From positions 1,984,001-2,048,000 of the forward strand of contig CM060202.1 of NCBI GenBank assembly GCA_030562195.1: a stretch of 64,000 bases of DNA, written 5' to 3'. This DNA comes from Nipponacmea schrenckii (lineage: Eukaryota; Mollusca; Gastropoda; Lottiidae). The translations under genes and the position numbers were made by a program. Position 1 is the stretch's first letter. Each line of letters begins with the position of its first letter. Below are positions 27,801 through 42,800 of the stretch, one piece after another. The notes under the pieces were generated by a model. The model ran no database searches. It was not told the DNA's origin and saw only the letters and a program-made list of their open reading frames with translations.

Positions 27801-30800
27801 ATAGGGTTCATCCTTGGGTTATAAAAAACATTCACACAAAATTTTATTAAAGTGCATTTAGAAATCATTTTTTAATGATTTTATCATATACTTACAATTG
27901 CTTGCAGCTGTGTGGATTGAACTGTACAAAATAATTTTCTAGCATTCATTACAATTGGATTGACAATTTTTTTTATGATATCTAATACAACTTCTTTTCT
28001 ACAAAACAGTCAATAATTCAAAACATACCTTCATACTATGTAAAACTTCAGTTCTATGAAAATTAATATTTTAGATATAGATTTTCTCTGTAGAATGTTA
28101 AATTTGTTGTTTACTTCTAATTGGTCACTAAGTCTTACTTTCATCACTATTTGATCATATACATCCATGCCAAGAAAGGAAGCAACATTACTGGTTTTAA
28201 TATCATGATTAATAATGATATATAAGATAGCATGCTAGGCATGGTAATATACGCCTACTTGCAGCTTTGATTTTAAATAAAAATATTTACCAGTACATTA
28301 ACTCTGAATCTACCAAATTACTTTGCAAAGAATTGACATTTGTGGTGCTACAATTTGTAGTTCAGAAGCAATGGGATTAAGGTAGTTGTGGGACTTTGCT
28401 ACCGCAAAGTCCCAGTTTGTTTTCGGTTTGTCTTTTTTTTTTTTTTTTTTTTTTTTTTGAAATTTACACACCTCACACAGCCTACAAAATCGAACAAATT
28501 TATTCGGGTTTGCATTAATTAGAAACTAAGAAAAAAAATTTCCGACCAAGGAAATTTCCGCATCTTGAAAATTTTTCGAAAAATTTAAAATTCGGGGAAG
28601 CAACCCAAAATTTTTGTAGCTTTGTATTTTGGGGGCCATTTTTGAACTTTGCTATTTTTAACACCGATTGAATTTTTTGAAATTTGGGGGGCATTTCAAG
28701 TGACCATTTACCTTTAAGTGACATTGACCAGAGGGCAAAATTTTGGCTTTTCATTTCCTTTCAACCTAAAAAGGGGTTTAAAAACTTCCAACTTTGGGCC
28801 TCTTGTGCTGTAATTGAATGTTAAAAATTTTTATGTCAATCTTTTTTTTTAAATTAGAAGACAAAAAAATGAAGAAGAAAAAATCCGGACCGGAAGTGAA
28901 ACTTTGGCCGCCATCTTGAAATGTCACTTTTTTGTAAAACTCAAAATGGGGCCTCAGGGTAATGTCTAATTTCCGCGATGTTTACATTTCTTGTAGCTTT
29001 AGTCGATTACGAAAAAAACTGTGGGAGCCGATTTTTGAATTTTGCTTTTGCATTTTTGCAACATCCGGTTGAATTTTTTCGAAGTTTGGGGGCTTATTTC
29101 TCGTGACCTTGACCTTTGGTGACTTTGACCTTTAGTAGGTCAAAGGTCATTGACCTTGGCTATTAGTTGACACTTTGACCTTTGACCTCAGACATCAACT
29201 TCCGGTTTTATAGCTGTCTGAAAACAGCAAAATTCGCAACTTTGGACTGCTCTAGAGTGTGACCTAATTAATTTAAAGGGTTAATTTTTTTAGATTCTTA
29301 AGGTGCTTTTTGTCCTCTTTCTAGCGATGTATAAAAAAAAGTTTTTAAAATGAAAATTGAAATTTTTGATTTTTGAAAAAAAAAGTACATTTTGCCGTAT
29401 TTACGTTTTTTTTAAATGTATGTGTGTATATCTCGTGATCTATTGGATGGACAAACTTCAAATTTGTACTGTGAATATACATTTTGAATGTGATTAGATT
29501 CACGCTGAAAAGAATTAGATGGGCGTGGCACATCCGGGTAAATTTTCAGTTTTCCATATATATGGGTCAGCGTATTACGTTTGTAGGAAATAAGTTTTTT
29601 TTAAAAATTACCTTTTACACAGATACCTTATTGCTTTGGCCAGTTTATCCCAGAAAATCAGATGTTTCTGTCTGTTTGTTGCAATTTGCGACGTTAGCAA
29701 AGTCCCACTCTGTGCCACGTGTGGCTCTAGTTGTGGGACTTTGCTACCGCAAAGTCCCAGTTTGTTTTGGTCATGTCTTTTTTTTTTTTTTTATCAATTT
29801 TTAAAATCCACAGCCAAGGGAAAGGCAGCAACATTACAGCTTTTAAATTCTGGGGGATTTCTTTTAAATAAAATATTAAGATTTGCAAACCCAAAAGGCT
29901 GGTTGATATGCCTAAATGGCAGTTTGCTTTAAATCGAAAATATTTTCCGGTTTCTTTTTAAAACTTAAAATAATTTCCAAAAGTACAGTTGAAAAATTTT
30001 AAACATTTGTTCGTGCACAATTTGTATTCCGTTTTTGCAATTTTTGAATTAAGGTAGTTGTGGGACCGTTGCTCCTGAAAATTTGTTTTCAATTTTGTCA
30101 TGAATATAAAAACATTGGCAGAGTAATTTTTGTTTTTTTTCCAAAAAAAATTTAACACTTCCTTGCCCACTTGTGCTGTAAAATCGCAACAAAATTTATG
30201 TCAATCTTAATTAAATTAGAAGACAAAAAAATGAAGAAGAAAAAATCCGGCCCGGGAAAAGTGAAACTTTGGCCGCCATCTTGAAATGTCACTTTTTTGT
30301 AAAACTCAAAATGGGGCCTCAGGGTAATGTCTAATTTCCGCGATGTTTACATTTCTTGTAGCTTTAGTCGATTACGAAAAAAACTGTGGGAGCCGATTTT
30401 TGAATTTTGCTTTTGAAATTTTTGCAACATCCGGTTGAATTTTTTCGAAGTTTGGGGGCTTATTTCTCGTGACCTTGACCTTTGGTGACTTTGACCTTTA
30501 GTAGGTCAAAGGTCATTGACCTTGGCTATTAGTTGACACTTTGACCTTTGACCTTAGACATCAACTTCCGGTTTTATAGCTGTCTGAAAACAGCAAAATT
30601 CGCAACTTTGGACTGCTCTAGAGTGTGACCTAATTAATTTAAGAGGGTTAATTTTTTTAGATTCTTAAGGTGCTTTTTGTCCTCTTTCTAGCGATGTATA
30701 AAAAAAGTTTTTAAAATGAAAATTGAAATTTTTGATTTTTGAAAATAAAAGTACATTTTGCCGTATTTACGTTTTTTTTAAATGTATGTGTGTATATCTC

Positions 30801-33800
30801 GTGATCTATTGGATGGACAAACTTCAAATTTGTACTGTGAATATATATTTTGAATGTGATTAGATTCACGCTGAAAAGAATTAGATGGGCGTGGCACATC
30901 CGGGTAAATTTTCAGTTTTCCATATATATGGGTCAGCGTATTACGTTTGTAGGAAATAAGTTTTTTTTAAAAATTTCCTTTTACACAGATACCTTATTGC
31001 TTTGGCCAGTTTATCCCAGAAAATCAGATGTTTCTGTCTGTTTGTTGCAATTTGCGACGTTAGCAAAGTCCCACTCTGTGCCACAAGTGGCTCTAGTTTT
31101 TTTTTTTTTTTTTTTTTTTTTCGAAATTTACACACCTCACACAGCCTAGGCTGCAATAGTTGCAGCAATTTCACAACTTCTCTAAACCTTCTGTTGTGGC
31201 GACGTTTCTATTAAATATAAATTGGAATATTTTTGCAAAACCATAAGTGCTGCGTTGCAACATGCCTAAAAAGTCGGTCAGTGGCTCTAGAAGTCGCAAT
31301 TATTGATCGATTTTCTTCGGGTTTGCATTTTTAGAAACTTGAAATAATTTCCAACAAGATAGCAGTTGAAAAATTTCGAAATTCGAAAATTCGTAGCACA
31401 CTTTTTTTCCCAATTTTTTCCCTTTATTTTAAGACCGATTGATCTGAAAATTTGTGTGCCTTCAAGTGTCATGAATTTAAAAACATTGGCATAGTCAAAA
31501 TTTTTGCTTCATTTCCGGTTTCAACGTAAAAAGGGTTTAAACTTCCGGTTGACCTACTTGTGCTGTAATTGATGTATCGCAACAAAATTTATGTCAATCT
31601 TAATTAAATTAGAAGACAAAAAAATGAAAAAGAAAAAATCCGGACCGGAAGTGAAACTTTGGCCGCCATCTTGAAATGTCACTTTTTTGTAAAACTCAAA
31701 ATGGGGCCTCAGGGTAATGTCTAATTTCCGCGATGTTTACATTTCTTGTAGCTTTAGTCGATTACGAAAAAAACTGTGGGAGCCGATTTTTGAATTTCGC
31801 TTTTGCAATTTTGCAACATCCGGTTGAATTTTTTCGAAGTTTGGGGGCTTATTTCTCGTGACCTTGACCTTTGGTGACTTTGACCTTTAGTAGGTCAAAG
31901 GTAATTGACCTTGGCTATTAGTTGACACTTCGCCCGTTTGACCTCAGACATCAACTTCCGGTTTTATAGCTGCCTGAAAACAGCAAAATTCGCAACTTTG
32001 GACTGCTCTAGAGTGTGACCTAATTAATTTAGAGGGTTAATTTTTTTAGATTCTTAAGGTGCTTTTTGTCCTCTTTCTAGCGATGTATAAAAAAAGTTTT
32101 TAAAATGAAAATTGAAATTTTTGATTTTTGAAAATAAAAGTACATTTTGCCGTATTTACGTTTTTTTTAAATGTATGTGTGTATATCTCGTGATCTATTG
32201 GATGGACAAACTTCAAATTTGTACTGTGAATATACATTTTGAATGTGATTAGATTCACGCTGAAAAGAATTAGATGGGCGTGGCACATCCGGGTAAATTT
32301 TCAGTTTTCCATATATATGGGTCAGCGTATTACGTTTGTAGGAAATAAGTTTTTTTTAAAAATTACCTTGCACACAGATACCTTATTGCTTTGGCCAGTT
32401 TATCCCAGAAAATCAGATGTTTCTGTCTGTTTGTTGCAATTTGCGACGTTAGCAAAGTCCCACTCTGTGCCACAAGTGGCTCTAGTGTTGTTATTGAATT
32501 AAATCTTCATTGATATTTGCTTATTAGTAGTGCTCACACGAATAGTGATTTTTACTATTCGACTATTCAACGGCATAATTCGATTAATCGACAATATTTT
32601 CAATTGTTTTTCAACGGTGAAATTTGCCGTTTTTCTCTTTTGCAATACAGATTTACAACAGAACTGTTAATAACTCGGTATGAAAGCATATTTTATAACA
32701 TACAATTATTATTTACAACATGCCGGTTGCATCTTGAGAAACATTAAAGCCGGTAAATAATGTCAATAGAATAAGACATATTCATTTCTAATTGATAAAC
32801 AAGCCCGAAAGGCTATACGCCCACCAGCAGCAAATTTTTATTGGTGAGCAAAACACCAACAGCAAAAAAGTCAGAAAGCCAGGAACCAATGATCGAAATT
32901 TCATGAAATTCGAACCCATTCAAGATCTCATCAATATGAACAAGCATACCAAGTTTCATTGAAATCCGATGAAAACTGTGGTCTCTATTGTGGCCACAAG
33001 CAATTGTGGACGGACGGACATCAGGACAGACAGGGTCAACCGCAATATACGTTCACATTATATGTGGGCTTATAAAAATGTTTGGATAAACATTGTAGCC
33101 TGTATCGCACCCACAAGCTGAATTTGACGAAGTTTCACTAAAAAAGAGGGCATAACTCACCAACCGTAAAAGTCAGAAAGCTGGTTTTCGAAAGGAACCG
33201 AGATTATATGATGATAGAGACACATACCAAGTTTCAAAAAGATTGGACAAAAATTGTGGCCTGTATCGCGCCCACAAGCTGAATTTGACGAATTTCCGCT
33301 AAAAAAGAGGGCATAAACAAGCTGAATTTGACGAATTCTCACTAAGAAAGGGGGCATAACTCACCAACCGTAAATGTCAGAAAGCTGATTTTCGAAAGGA
33401 ACCGAGATTTAATGATGATAGAGACACATACCAAGTTTCGAAAAGATTGGACAAAAATTGTGGCCTGTATCGCGCCTACAAGCTGAATTTGACGAAGTTT
33501 CGCTAAAAAAGAGGGCATAACTCACCAACCGTAAAAGTCAGAAAGCTGGTTTCCGAAAGGAACCGAGATTATATGATGATAGAGACACATACCAAGTTTC
33601 GAAAAGATTGGACAAAAATTGTGGCCTGTATCGCGCCCACAAGCTGAATTTGACGAATTTTCGCTAAAAAAGAGGGCATAACTCACCAACCGTAAAAGAT
33701 AAAACATTATATGTGGGCGTATAAAAAATCGAAGTATCCGGTGTCATAATAGTACCTATTACTTGAAATAGATTCATCCAACCTTTCACCCCTAAATACA

Positions 33801-36800
33801 ATAGTATTATAATAGACTGTTCTATATATATATTGTCATGCACTGTACTACTCACCCTCTCTCTATACAACACTCAGAATAAACATCAAGATTAGATTTA
33901 GAAATTGCATGAAAACGCTTAATGTCAAAATCTGTGATGATAGTATTAAACATTAGGAATTTATTTTTCAATGAACAAGGATCTTATGATAAAAGCAAAT
34001 TTTCTTGATAAACTAACAGAAATTAACTGTATAATAAATAATTGGAGTAAATATAAGCTCAATCTGTCAGGTAAAATACAAATCATAAAGACCTTTATTA
34101 TTTCAAAAATAACGTACTCTGCATCTGCAACTTACCTTCCAATAACAATTCTGGACGAATTGAATAAAATCTTACATAAATTTCTGTGGAATGGACCAGA
34201 TAAAATAATGCGAGATTGTATTGTGCAAGATTATAATTTGGGGGGTCTGAAGATGATAAATATACATGAATTTTACAAAAGTAATTGTATTTTCTGGATA
34301 AAAAAGATTATGACATCTAATTATTCTAGGTCATGTTATAATGGTATGTTACTTCCAGCTTGTAACTACCCCAAAAAGTTGGAAATTTGTAGTCCATTTT
34401 ACAATGATGTTTTTAATAAATGGTTTTCAATTTATACAAAACACATCAATAAATTAGACGATATCGAAAATCAAATTGTTTGGAACAACGACAATATAAA
34501 GATTAATAACAAAGTAGTTTTTGATTCAAATCTGTTCAAAAATGGTATCTTACTTGTGCCTCATATTTTCAATAAAGAAATAGTTAAAATACCTCACATT
34601 TTCAGACTTTTTGGCATTCGAAGTTCGATTACAAAATCTTTCCCTAATCTAAACAAGGAAGCACTATGCAAAGAAGATTCTCCAATTAATTTATTAAACC
34701 GTAACTTACTCAAACTATTTAAACATAACTTATACACTGTTAAAAACACATATATGAGAGCCAAATTACTTTATTAAACCTACTGGAATTATAACTTGGG
34801 AAAAACGTTGAATATCGAACTATCTGAGGAAGAACTTAAACTTAATTTTAAAAAAGTCAAGGATATTGTCTGTAACGTTCAAATTCAAGATTTTGAATTT
34901 AAATTTCTACACCGCATCATCTTCACAAACGATAAACTTTTTAAAATTGGCAAAGAGAGTAGTACACTTTGTGATCTCTGCTCCAAATGTATTGAATCCA
35001 TCGAACATTTATTTCTTTTTTGTAATAAATCATAAATCCTATGGAACTATCTATCCAATCAATTCCTAAATAAAAATATTCCAATAAGCTTAACCACCTT
35101 AATAAAAACTTTCGGTATTTTAGAAAATGATGCAAATATTTCAAAACCACTATGGCATTATATCAATCATGTTATTTTTCTTACAAAATATTTTTTCTTA
35201 CAAAATATTTTATATATAAGATCAAACTTCAAAAATCTGAACCAAATATTTTACAATATACGTTATATTAGAAAAAATAGCTCATACCGAAAAGACTATA
35301 TATAACAACTTCACTAACTAACCAAAAGTGGTAGTTTTTGATTTGATTGATTTACTATTGATCTCTTATATTTAGAGATATATTTTTTGAATATTTAGGT
35401 ATTCGTCTCTGTCACACAATCATGTACATCTATTAATGCGATATATTAATTCAATATCAAGGCAATTATGTATTATTGTGCTGTAATGTAATGCAATGTT
35501 AATGAAATAAAATATAAAATAACATCAACACCCAAATACTATGTGTTGTTACTTCTGCCTAACTGAATATTGGTTTTGATATCGACCAAAAGATATTACA
35601 CCCGGAACCAAAATAAATGGAAGCCATCAGAAGTGAATCTTCTTTAACTGATTGGACAATAACTTGTTTCTATTTATACCAGCTAATCAAAAGTTAAATA
35701 CTTTGTTATCCAGTTATCCAGCACTGGTTATATAACTGAGATGCCACACTGAGAGACTTGACAACACAATCGAAATCGTTCCTAATAAATTGCATAAAAA
35801 TCAAGATAAGGGCCAGTGATGTGACCCTACTAATAAAATTTATTGATGCCATTCGATGCCATGCACTTGAGTTGATGGATACAATCCGATTCCAAAATGC
35901 GTCTGTGTTCTTGGGCGTTCCCAGATCGGGATTCCTAGGTATTAAGGATAAGACTTGCAAACTTAAATCTTTGTGTGAGTGACCATGTAAATTAAAATGT
36001 TTCCCGACGGGTTTTTCCCGACGTGATCTGATATCCGATAAGTGTTCAGTGATTCTCACAGTGAGACTTCTTTTAGTTTCTCCTGTATATTGTTTATTGC
36101 ATGATTTGCAGGTAATGAGATAAATAAGATTGCTTGATTGGCAATCAATGTTTTGAACACTAGGGTACGTTCTTATCGTGACCGAACTTGTAATCTCATT
36201 TTTTGAGATTATGGCGCAAATATTACAATCCCTGGAGTTGCAACGTAAGTTTGTAACACTGTGCGGCCTTGTTGGCCTGCTATTTAGGGATATTTTGATT
36301 TTTCGCTAGTGAGGATATCTCTTAATGTGGGGTTCTTTCTGAATCCAATGACTGGAGGGGAGCCGAAAATGTTCCGACAAACGTGTGACGCTGACAGGGT
36401 ATGCCAATTTTGTTTGACATAAAGTGCAGTGGGACTTGGTTTTCTTCAGTGCATTGGCTGAAGAATTGGGTTTGTAGATTGCATCTTGCGATCTTGCTGC
36501 ATAAATTCCGTCTGAGTCTGCAAGACGATAGTTAAAGATCCAGTGAGTCCAGCTTCGTGAAGTGGCGGCTATTGGATCCTTGATCCAGTGATATGCTTGG
36601 TATCTAGTTGTTAGATGATGAAGCACTCTCTAATCACTCATTCCTCATCTAGTTGAGGTTTGAGGAATCAGTTGTCATTTTACGATGTGGGTGAAATGAC
36701 AAAAAAAACGTGAGAGTGAAGCCGGAGATGCCCTTATTGTAGCGTGTAGGTTGATGTCTGACAGAGGGGTGAGAGTGTTTACTACACTACCTGTGTAGGT

Positions 36801-39800
36801 AGGCCCCTCTTGTAAATAGTACTCTTTTATTATTTGTATTTGGTGTGTGATCTTGTTGGTCACACGTTTTGCCTGATCCCGTTGTTTAAAATATAGGTGG
36901 ACACTTATAGAATAAATCAATCATTAAGCCTATGTTTGCCTAAAATGTCTTGCCAATTGTCCAAATTTGGGGTGGTCTCTATGTCTCTTCTGAGAGGATG
37001 TGTAACTCTGTTCCCACAATGGCATGGTTTACGCCATTGTTGGGAAAAGGGTTAGAAACCGTGATGTCGGCTGGCTTGCAGGAATTTTCATGGCGAGTTT
37101 TCTCGGCAATTAAAACTTGTTTATCAGCGAATAATCGAAAAATCGGTAAAATCCGATTCGAATATTTGCGAAAACGGCTTCAGATACTACTAATCGATTA
37201 TTTGTGTGAGCACTAATTATTTTTTTTTAACACCAACCTTCAGTCTTACACATCTTTTGAACTTTTTGGAATTGAACAATATTACCCTATTTGTCAAAAT
37301 CTGGCAAGAATGTCTTTAAGAGTATTAAGAGCTAAAAATTTAACTTGTTTTTCAAGAATGAGTGCAATAACTCATTCACAATATTTTGGATGAAAAAAAT
37401 ATTTTCACAATAGTAAAGGAAATAACTAAATTAGTTTAGTCATGGTATATTTTAACTTTCTGGATATTTTCTTTATAAGACATATAGAAGTAGAATTACT
37501 ACATTAAGAACAAGGAATATATGGATGTACAAGTGTGTGTTACTTGATAACGTTACCTGTATGTGTTCCGAAACGTAGTATGTAAAAAATTCAGAGGTAC
37601 ATGTAGTACATCCTTATATTCATTGTTCTTTCTGGATATTTGTTTTACTGAAAGATTTTTTTGGGACGTATATAAGAGCAAAATATAATTAAATACATAC
37701 TGTGTTGACTGGTAAAGAAAGTTGAGGAAGGGTTCTAAAATCTCACACAGTTTTAATGAGGATACCTAAAATTAAAACAAAATGCAAGTGTACATGCACT
37801 ATACATTTCACAAACAAAATCAATAGGAAAAACAATATTGTTAATAACAAATATTTTAAAGTCTACCAGTTCTATTACTCATCACTTTATCACCGATATT
37901 AGTATTATTGCAAATAATTCAGGATTTGTTTTCGAAAACCTAAAATTCATAAGCATTATCATTTGTCTATAGGACATATATATCTACAAAGAAAGGTAGC
38001 AATGATATTTATTTTTGCAATTTTGTTTTGATCAATTTGAAAATTTACAGGTAGATAGACATTTTGATTCTGAACAAATTTCTGTTTCTAAAATTTTGAT
38101 ATCACTTCCAATTATGATGTCATTCGTGTGTAAATTTGAAATTTTAACTACTGGAATTTTACAGCTATTGGAACAATTGTTTTGAAGTGTCTAATCCATG
38201 TTCTCATTAATATAAATGTTCACACCAAATTTCATTCAAATCAGATGAAACCTAGTCCATGTTGCATTTACTAGCTAATCTTCATGTTTGGACTAAGTCG
38301 GGGGCAATAACTCAAATATAGTTCATCGAAAAAATAGTCAATATTGAACTTGTTGACAATTTCTCAGCGTTTTGACTAAGTCAAGTGCAATAACTCAAAA
38401 ACAATTCATCGAAAGATTGTCCATTTCGAACATGACCAAGATCTCATCAATATACCGTATATTTCCGTGTATAATGCGCAAGTTTTTGCCATAAAATGGG
38501 CCCAACAAAGAGGGGGTGCGCACTATATACGGGTAAATAAATTTGGAGTATTTTTTCCCAACGAGAATGCCGCAAGTCGATGTTAAGGATCCGCCATTTT
38601 GTCTTCCCTCATCGACATTCGCGGTAAAATTGATTTGTGTAAAAGATTGAATTATGATTGTAATAACGGCACAATATGATTATTATCTTATAAATTAAAT
38701 AAGTATTGTTAAATATTTGAACAAAACTAAAATGATTCAAGTTAATAACTTTGTTATTAACATGGGAAAATTTACGTGAAGACGAGAGGTACCAAAAATA
38801 ATGTTCACGGGCCAAGCATTTTGGATGGCTCTTATAGTAGGAACAATTGATTGTCATGCTTGATGACATGCCTCAATACGTAATCGAGTCTTGCCTGAAT
38901 ATAAATACGGTTACCAGAATAAGTGGGTTTTAATATAATCCATTGTTTTCCTAATTATTCATCAGATATGAAACACATGGTTCACGCCGTCATTTTTTTT
39001 TCATTTCCGTTGAGAGGCAATACTAGTCGATAAATCTATGCGGGGGGTAAAAGCAGTCGATAAAAATAAACTATTGAGCGAATCGTGTCACTCCAGCGAT
39101 GATTAAAGACTTAATTAAGAAAGACAATGATATTTATTTACGTTAAACAAACGAAACAATCACAATTAAGTATTCACACAAAAGGAACTAACGCAATATC
39201 ATGATGATTATTCGCCTTATGATTACAAGTATAATGGGGCTATTTAGTTTTTGATCAATTTGAAAATTTACAGGTAGATAGACATTTTGATTCTGAACAA
39301 ATTTCTGTTTCTAAAATTTTGATATCACTTCCAATTATGATGTCATTCGTGTGTAAATTTGAAATTTTAACTACTGGAATTTTACAGCTATGGAACAATT
39401 GTTTTGAAGTGTCTAATCCATATTCTCATTAATATAAATGTTCACACCAAATTTCATTCAAATCAGATGAAACCTAGTCCATGTTGCATTTACTAGCTAA
39501 TCTTCATGTTTGGACTAAGTCGGGGGCAATAACTCAAATATAGTTCATCGAAAAAATAGTCAATATTGAACTTGTTGACAATTTCTCAGCGTTTTGACTA
39601 AGTCAAGTGCAATAACTCAAAAACAATTCATCGAAAGATTGTCCATTTCGAACATGACCAAGATCTCATCAATATAAATGATAAAACCAAATTTCATTCA
39701 AATCCAATGAAAACCGTTGTCTCTATCGGGTTCACAAGTCTATTACGATGCCTTTTGACTAAGTCAAGGGCAATAACTCAAAAAATGTTACCGAAAAATT

Positions 39801-42800
39801 GTCACCATCAAACTTGTCTAAGAACTCATCATATAAATGATAACACCAAATTTCCTTCATTCACACATTTTGACTAAGTTAAGTGCAATAACTCAAAAAC
39901 CATGCATCAAAAAATGGCCAATTTCGAACTTGTCCGAGATCTCACCAACATAGATGATCACAGTAAGTTTCATTCAAATCAGATGAAAACAAAAATATAC
40001 GACCACATTATAATGTGGGCCTACAAAAAAATTTGTCCCGGAAATGAAGGAGCAACCGCCAACCGAATGTATGGCTTTTCTTTAAATCATTTTATAGGAT
40101 CAGGATATCATCCGATTAGAGTAATTTTGATGTCAATAGCACCTGTAGTCGATTGCTGAAAATTGTGTGGCAGGCGATTCTTTAATTTCGATTTAGCTTT
40201 TTTGTCATTTCTGGTTGACGTTTTTCAGTATAAGCCAAAAATTCAAAGGCTCATAGCTTGTGACTTTGACCTTTGGTGACCTTAGTTCTATAGTAAATGT
40301 GTGTAAGTGCACGGTGATTACTATAATCCACGTTCATTGGTTTGTGACTTTTTACTACCAAAGTATTCTAATAAAATGCACTTCAGATGATGTTAGAAGC
40401 CCAATGAGCACTGCATCAATACTGTTGAAATGAATCAAAATTTATCGAAGATCTTTTGAATAATATTTTACACACAAAATAAATTATAATTCGCTAATAA
40501 ATGACATATATCACAGTTGTCAAGCTTAAACCACTATATCTTGGAAATAAATGTTTTGACCTATTAAGGCTGTTAATCTGTTAATTTCTTACGAAGACAA
40601 GGCTCAACAAAAATTCGAATTTGACCAGCATGACACCCTTAAATTTTAATGATCAGACCAAATTTTCTTTAAATTGGATGAGAATTATAGTCTCTGTTGT
40701 GTTCACAAATCAATTTTGAAAAAGTTTTTACTAAGCTATGGGCAATAACTCGAAAAATTGTTCATCGAAAACATCATTAATTTCAAACTTGACCAAGATG
40801 TCAACAATAAACATGATCATTCCAAATTTCATTTAAAGCTGTTGTCTCTGCTGAGTTCACAAATAAATTTTGATATGCTTTTACTAGGCTAAGGGCAATA
40901 AGTCAAAACTTTTCATCAAAAAAATTGTTAATTCAAACTTGACCAAAATAAATATACATGATCACACTAAATTTTATTTAAAAATCTCATCAATATAACC
41001 AAATTTCATTGGTTGGGATGACAATATATGACATTATAATGTGGGCAAATAAAAACTTTATAAATATATCATATACTTATCAACTGATCCAACCAAGATT
41101 TGGTAAATACAGATAAAGATACCTTGCTAGACAACAGTCTTCAGAGATCTACAAACTGTAGCCTCAATCATGCCTGCAAGCCAAAATGTGTTAAATTTTG
41201 TCAATTTCAAGGGCCATTAAAATGATATTTACTTTGAAGGTTAGAAAATGTTGAATGTTTATTTTTCCGTATATTATGTTCAGTACAAAATTTCAAAATG
41301 CTACAACACTCAGATTGTACCAGCAGACTGTCTGAGCGAATCATACCGAGTTTCAAAGTACATTGGCCATTTTTTATTACCATTGGCATGTCAGCACCCT
41401 TCCTATCTAAAAGATACAACCGATTTTGTCATTTATTACATTGGAAGTGACTTCAATGTATACTAATAATAATACAGACAACAAGATGCTATGCGAGAAA
41501 GACCTGACAAGGAAATTTTAGACCTCCTGGAAATTTGTTTAACGCGAAATGACTTCAATTTTAACGGAAAAACTTATCTTCAAATATCTGGTACTGCTAT
41601 GGGGAAACGCTTTGCCCCCAGTTTGAGTTACGTGAATATATTCATAGCCAAATAGGAACGTGAAATAGACCAAATTTCAAGTTTTAAACATTTCTTCTAT
41701 GGAAGGTTTCTTGACATTTTTATCATTTGGACCGAATCTCTTGAAAAATTTGGGCAGTATTTTTATATTCAGTATATTCTGAATGACCATCATCCATCAG
41801 TAAAATTAACAGCAAACATTAGCGAAACAAGTATGAACTTCATGGACACGATAGTGTTCAAGGGTACCAATTTTGACGAAAATAGAAAAAATTGATATCA
41901 AAGTATATTTCAAAGAGACCGATACCCACCAACTTTTATTTAAAAATTTGTTTCATCCAACACATTTTTTGGCATTATCAAATCACAAGTTCTAAGGTTC
42001 CATAGAATTTGTACACAACAGACCTATTTTGATTCTGCACATAGACTTGTTTTTGAAAAATTACGAGAAAGGGGTTACTCAAAACGTTTCCTGCGCCAAA
42101 TTAAAAACCCTTTTGAACCTTCAGAGAAAGAGTTACCCCCCTCCTCCTTTTAGTGGCCTTGGATCAATACCGTGTAGAGGTTCTGCGTGTCGTACCTGCG
42201 TTCATGTGCTTATTTCTCATCTTTTTGGAAACAAAAAGACCGGAAAATATTTCCTCATGCTCGACCAACTTTCTTGTGTTGACCAAAATTTAATTCACCT
42301 AATTTCTTGTAAAAAATGCGAAGTCCAATATGTTGGCAAAACAAAAAATATGTTAAGAACCCGTTTTAATGGCCATCATTACAATATTGTACATGGCAAA
42401 AACAGACCTATTACGAACCATTTTAACCTCCCCGACCACTCCATTGGAGACTTGGTAATTATGCCTATTGAGACGGTTGTGTCGATGCCCAATATTAAGC
42501 CAAAACATAGATAGATATTTTTGATAGAATTGTTACCGTGTTCAAGAGAAATAAAAATCTTAGTAACCATTTAGTCCATGGCAGACTTGAACCACTTTTT
42601 TATATATATATCACATATTACCTTAAATAATATTTAGTCAAATGTCATCTTTCAGTATACACTTTAGTTTATTATAGGTCAATGGGCTCCAGTATTTTAA
42701 CAGGATAATGAGGACCAATTTTTTAAATTTGGATTTCAGAACCGGTGAAAGAACAACACTTCCATACTTTTCCTAATTATAACCTTAACCATTTTTAACT

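Noticed and set aside
29484..32502. Open frames recurring three times on both strands (about 62 and 87-106 codons)
   Set aside because: Recur because family D is triplicated; ends change with poly-T indels and no family features are visible.
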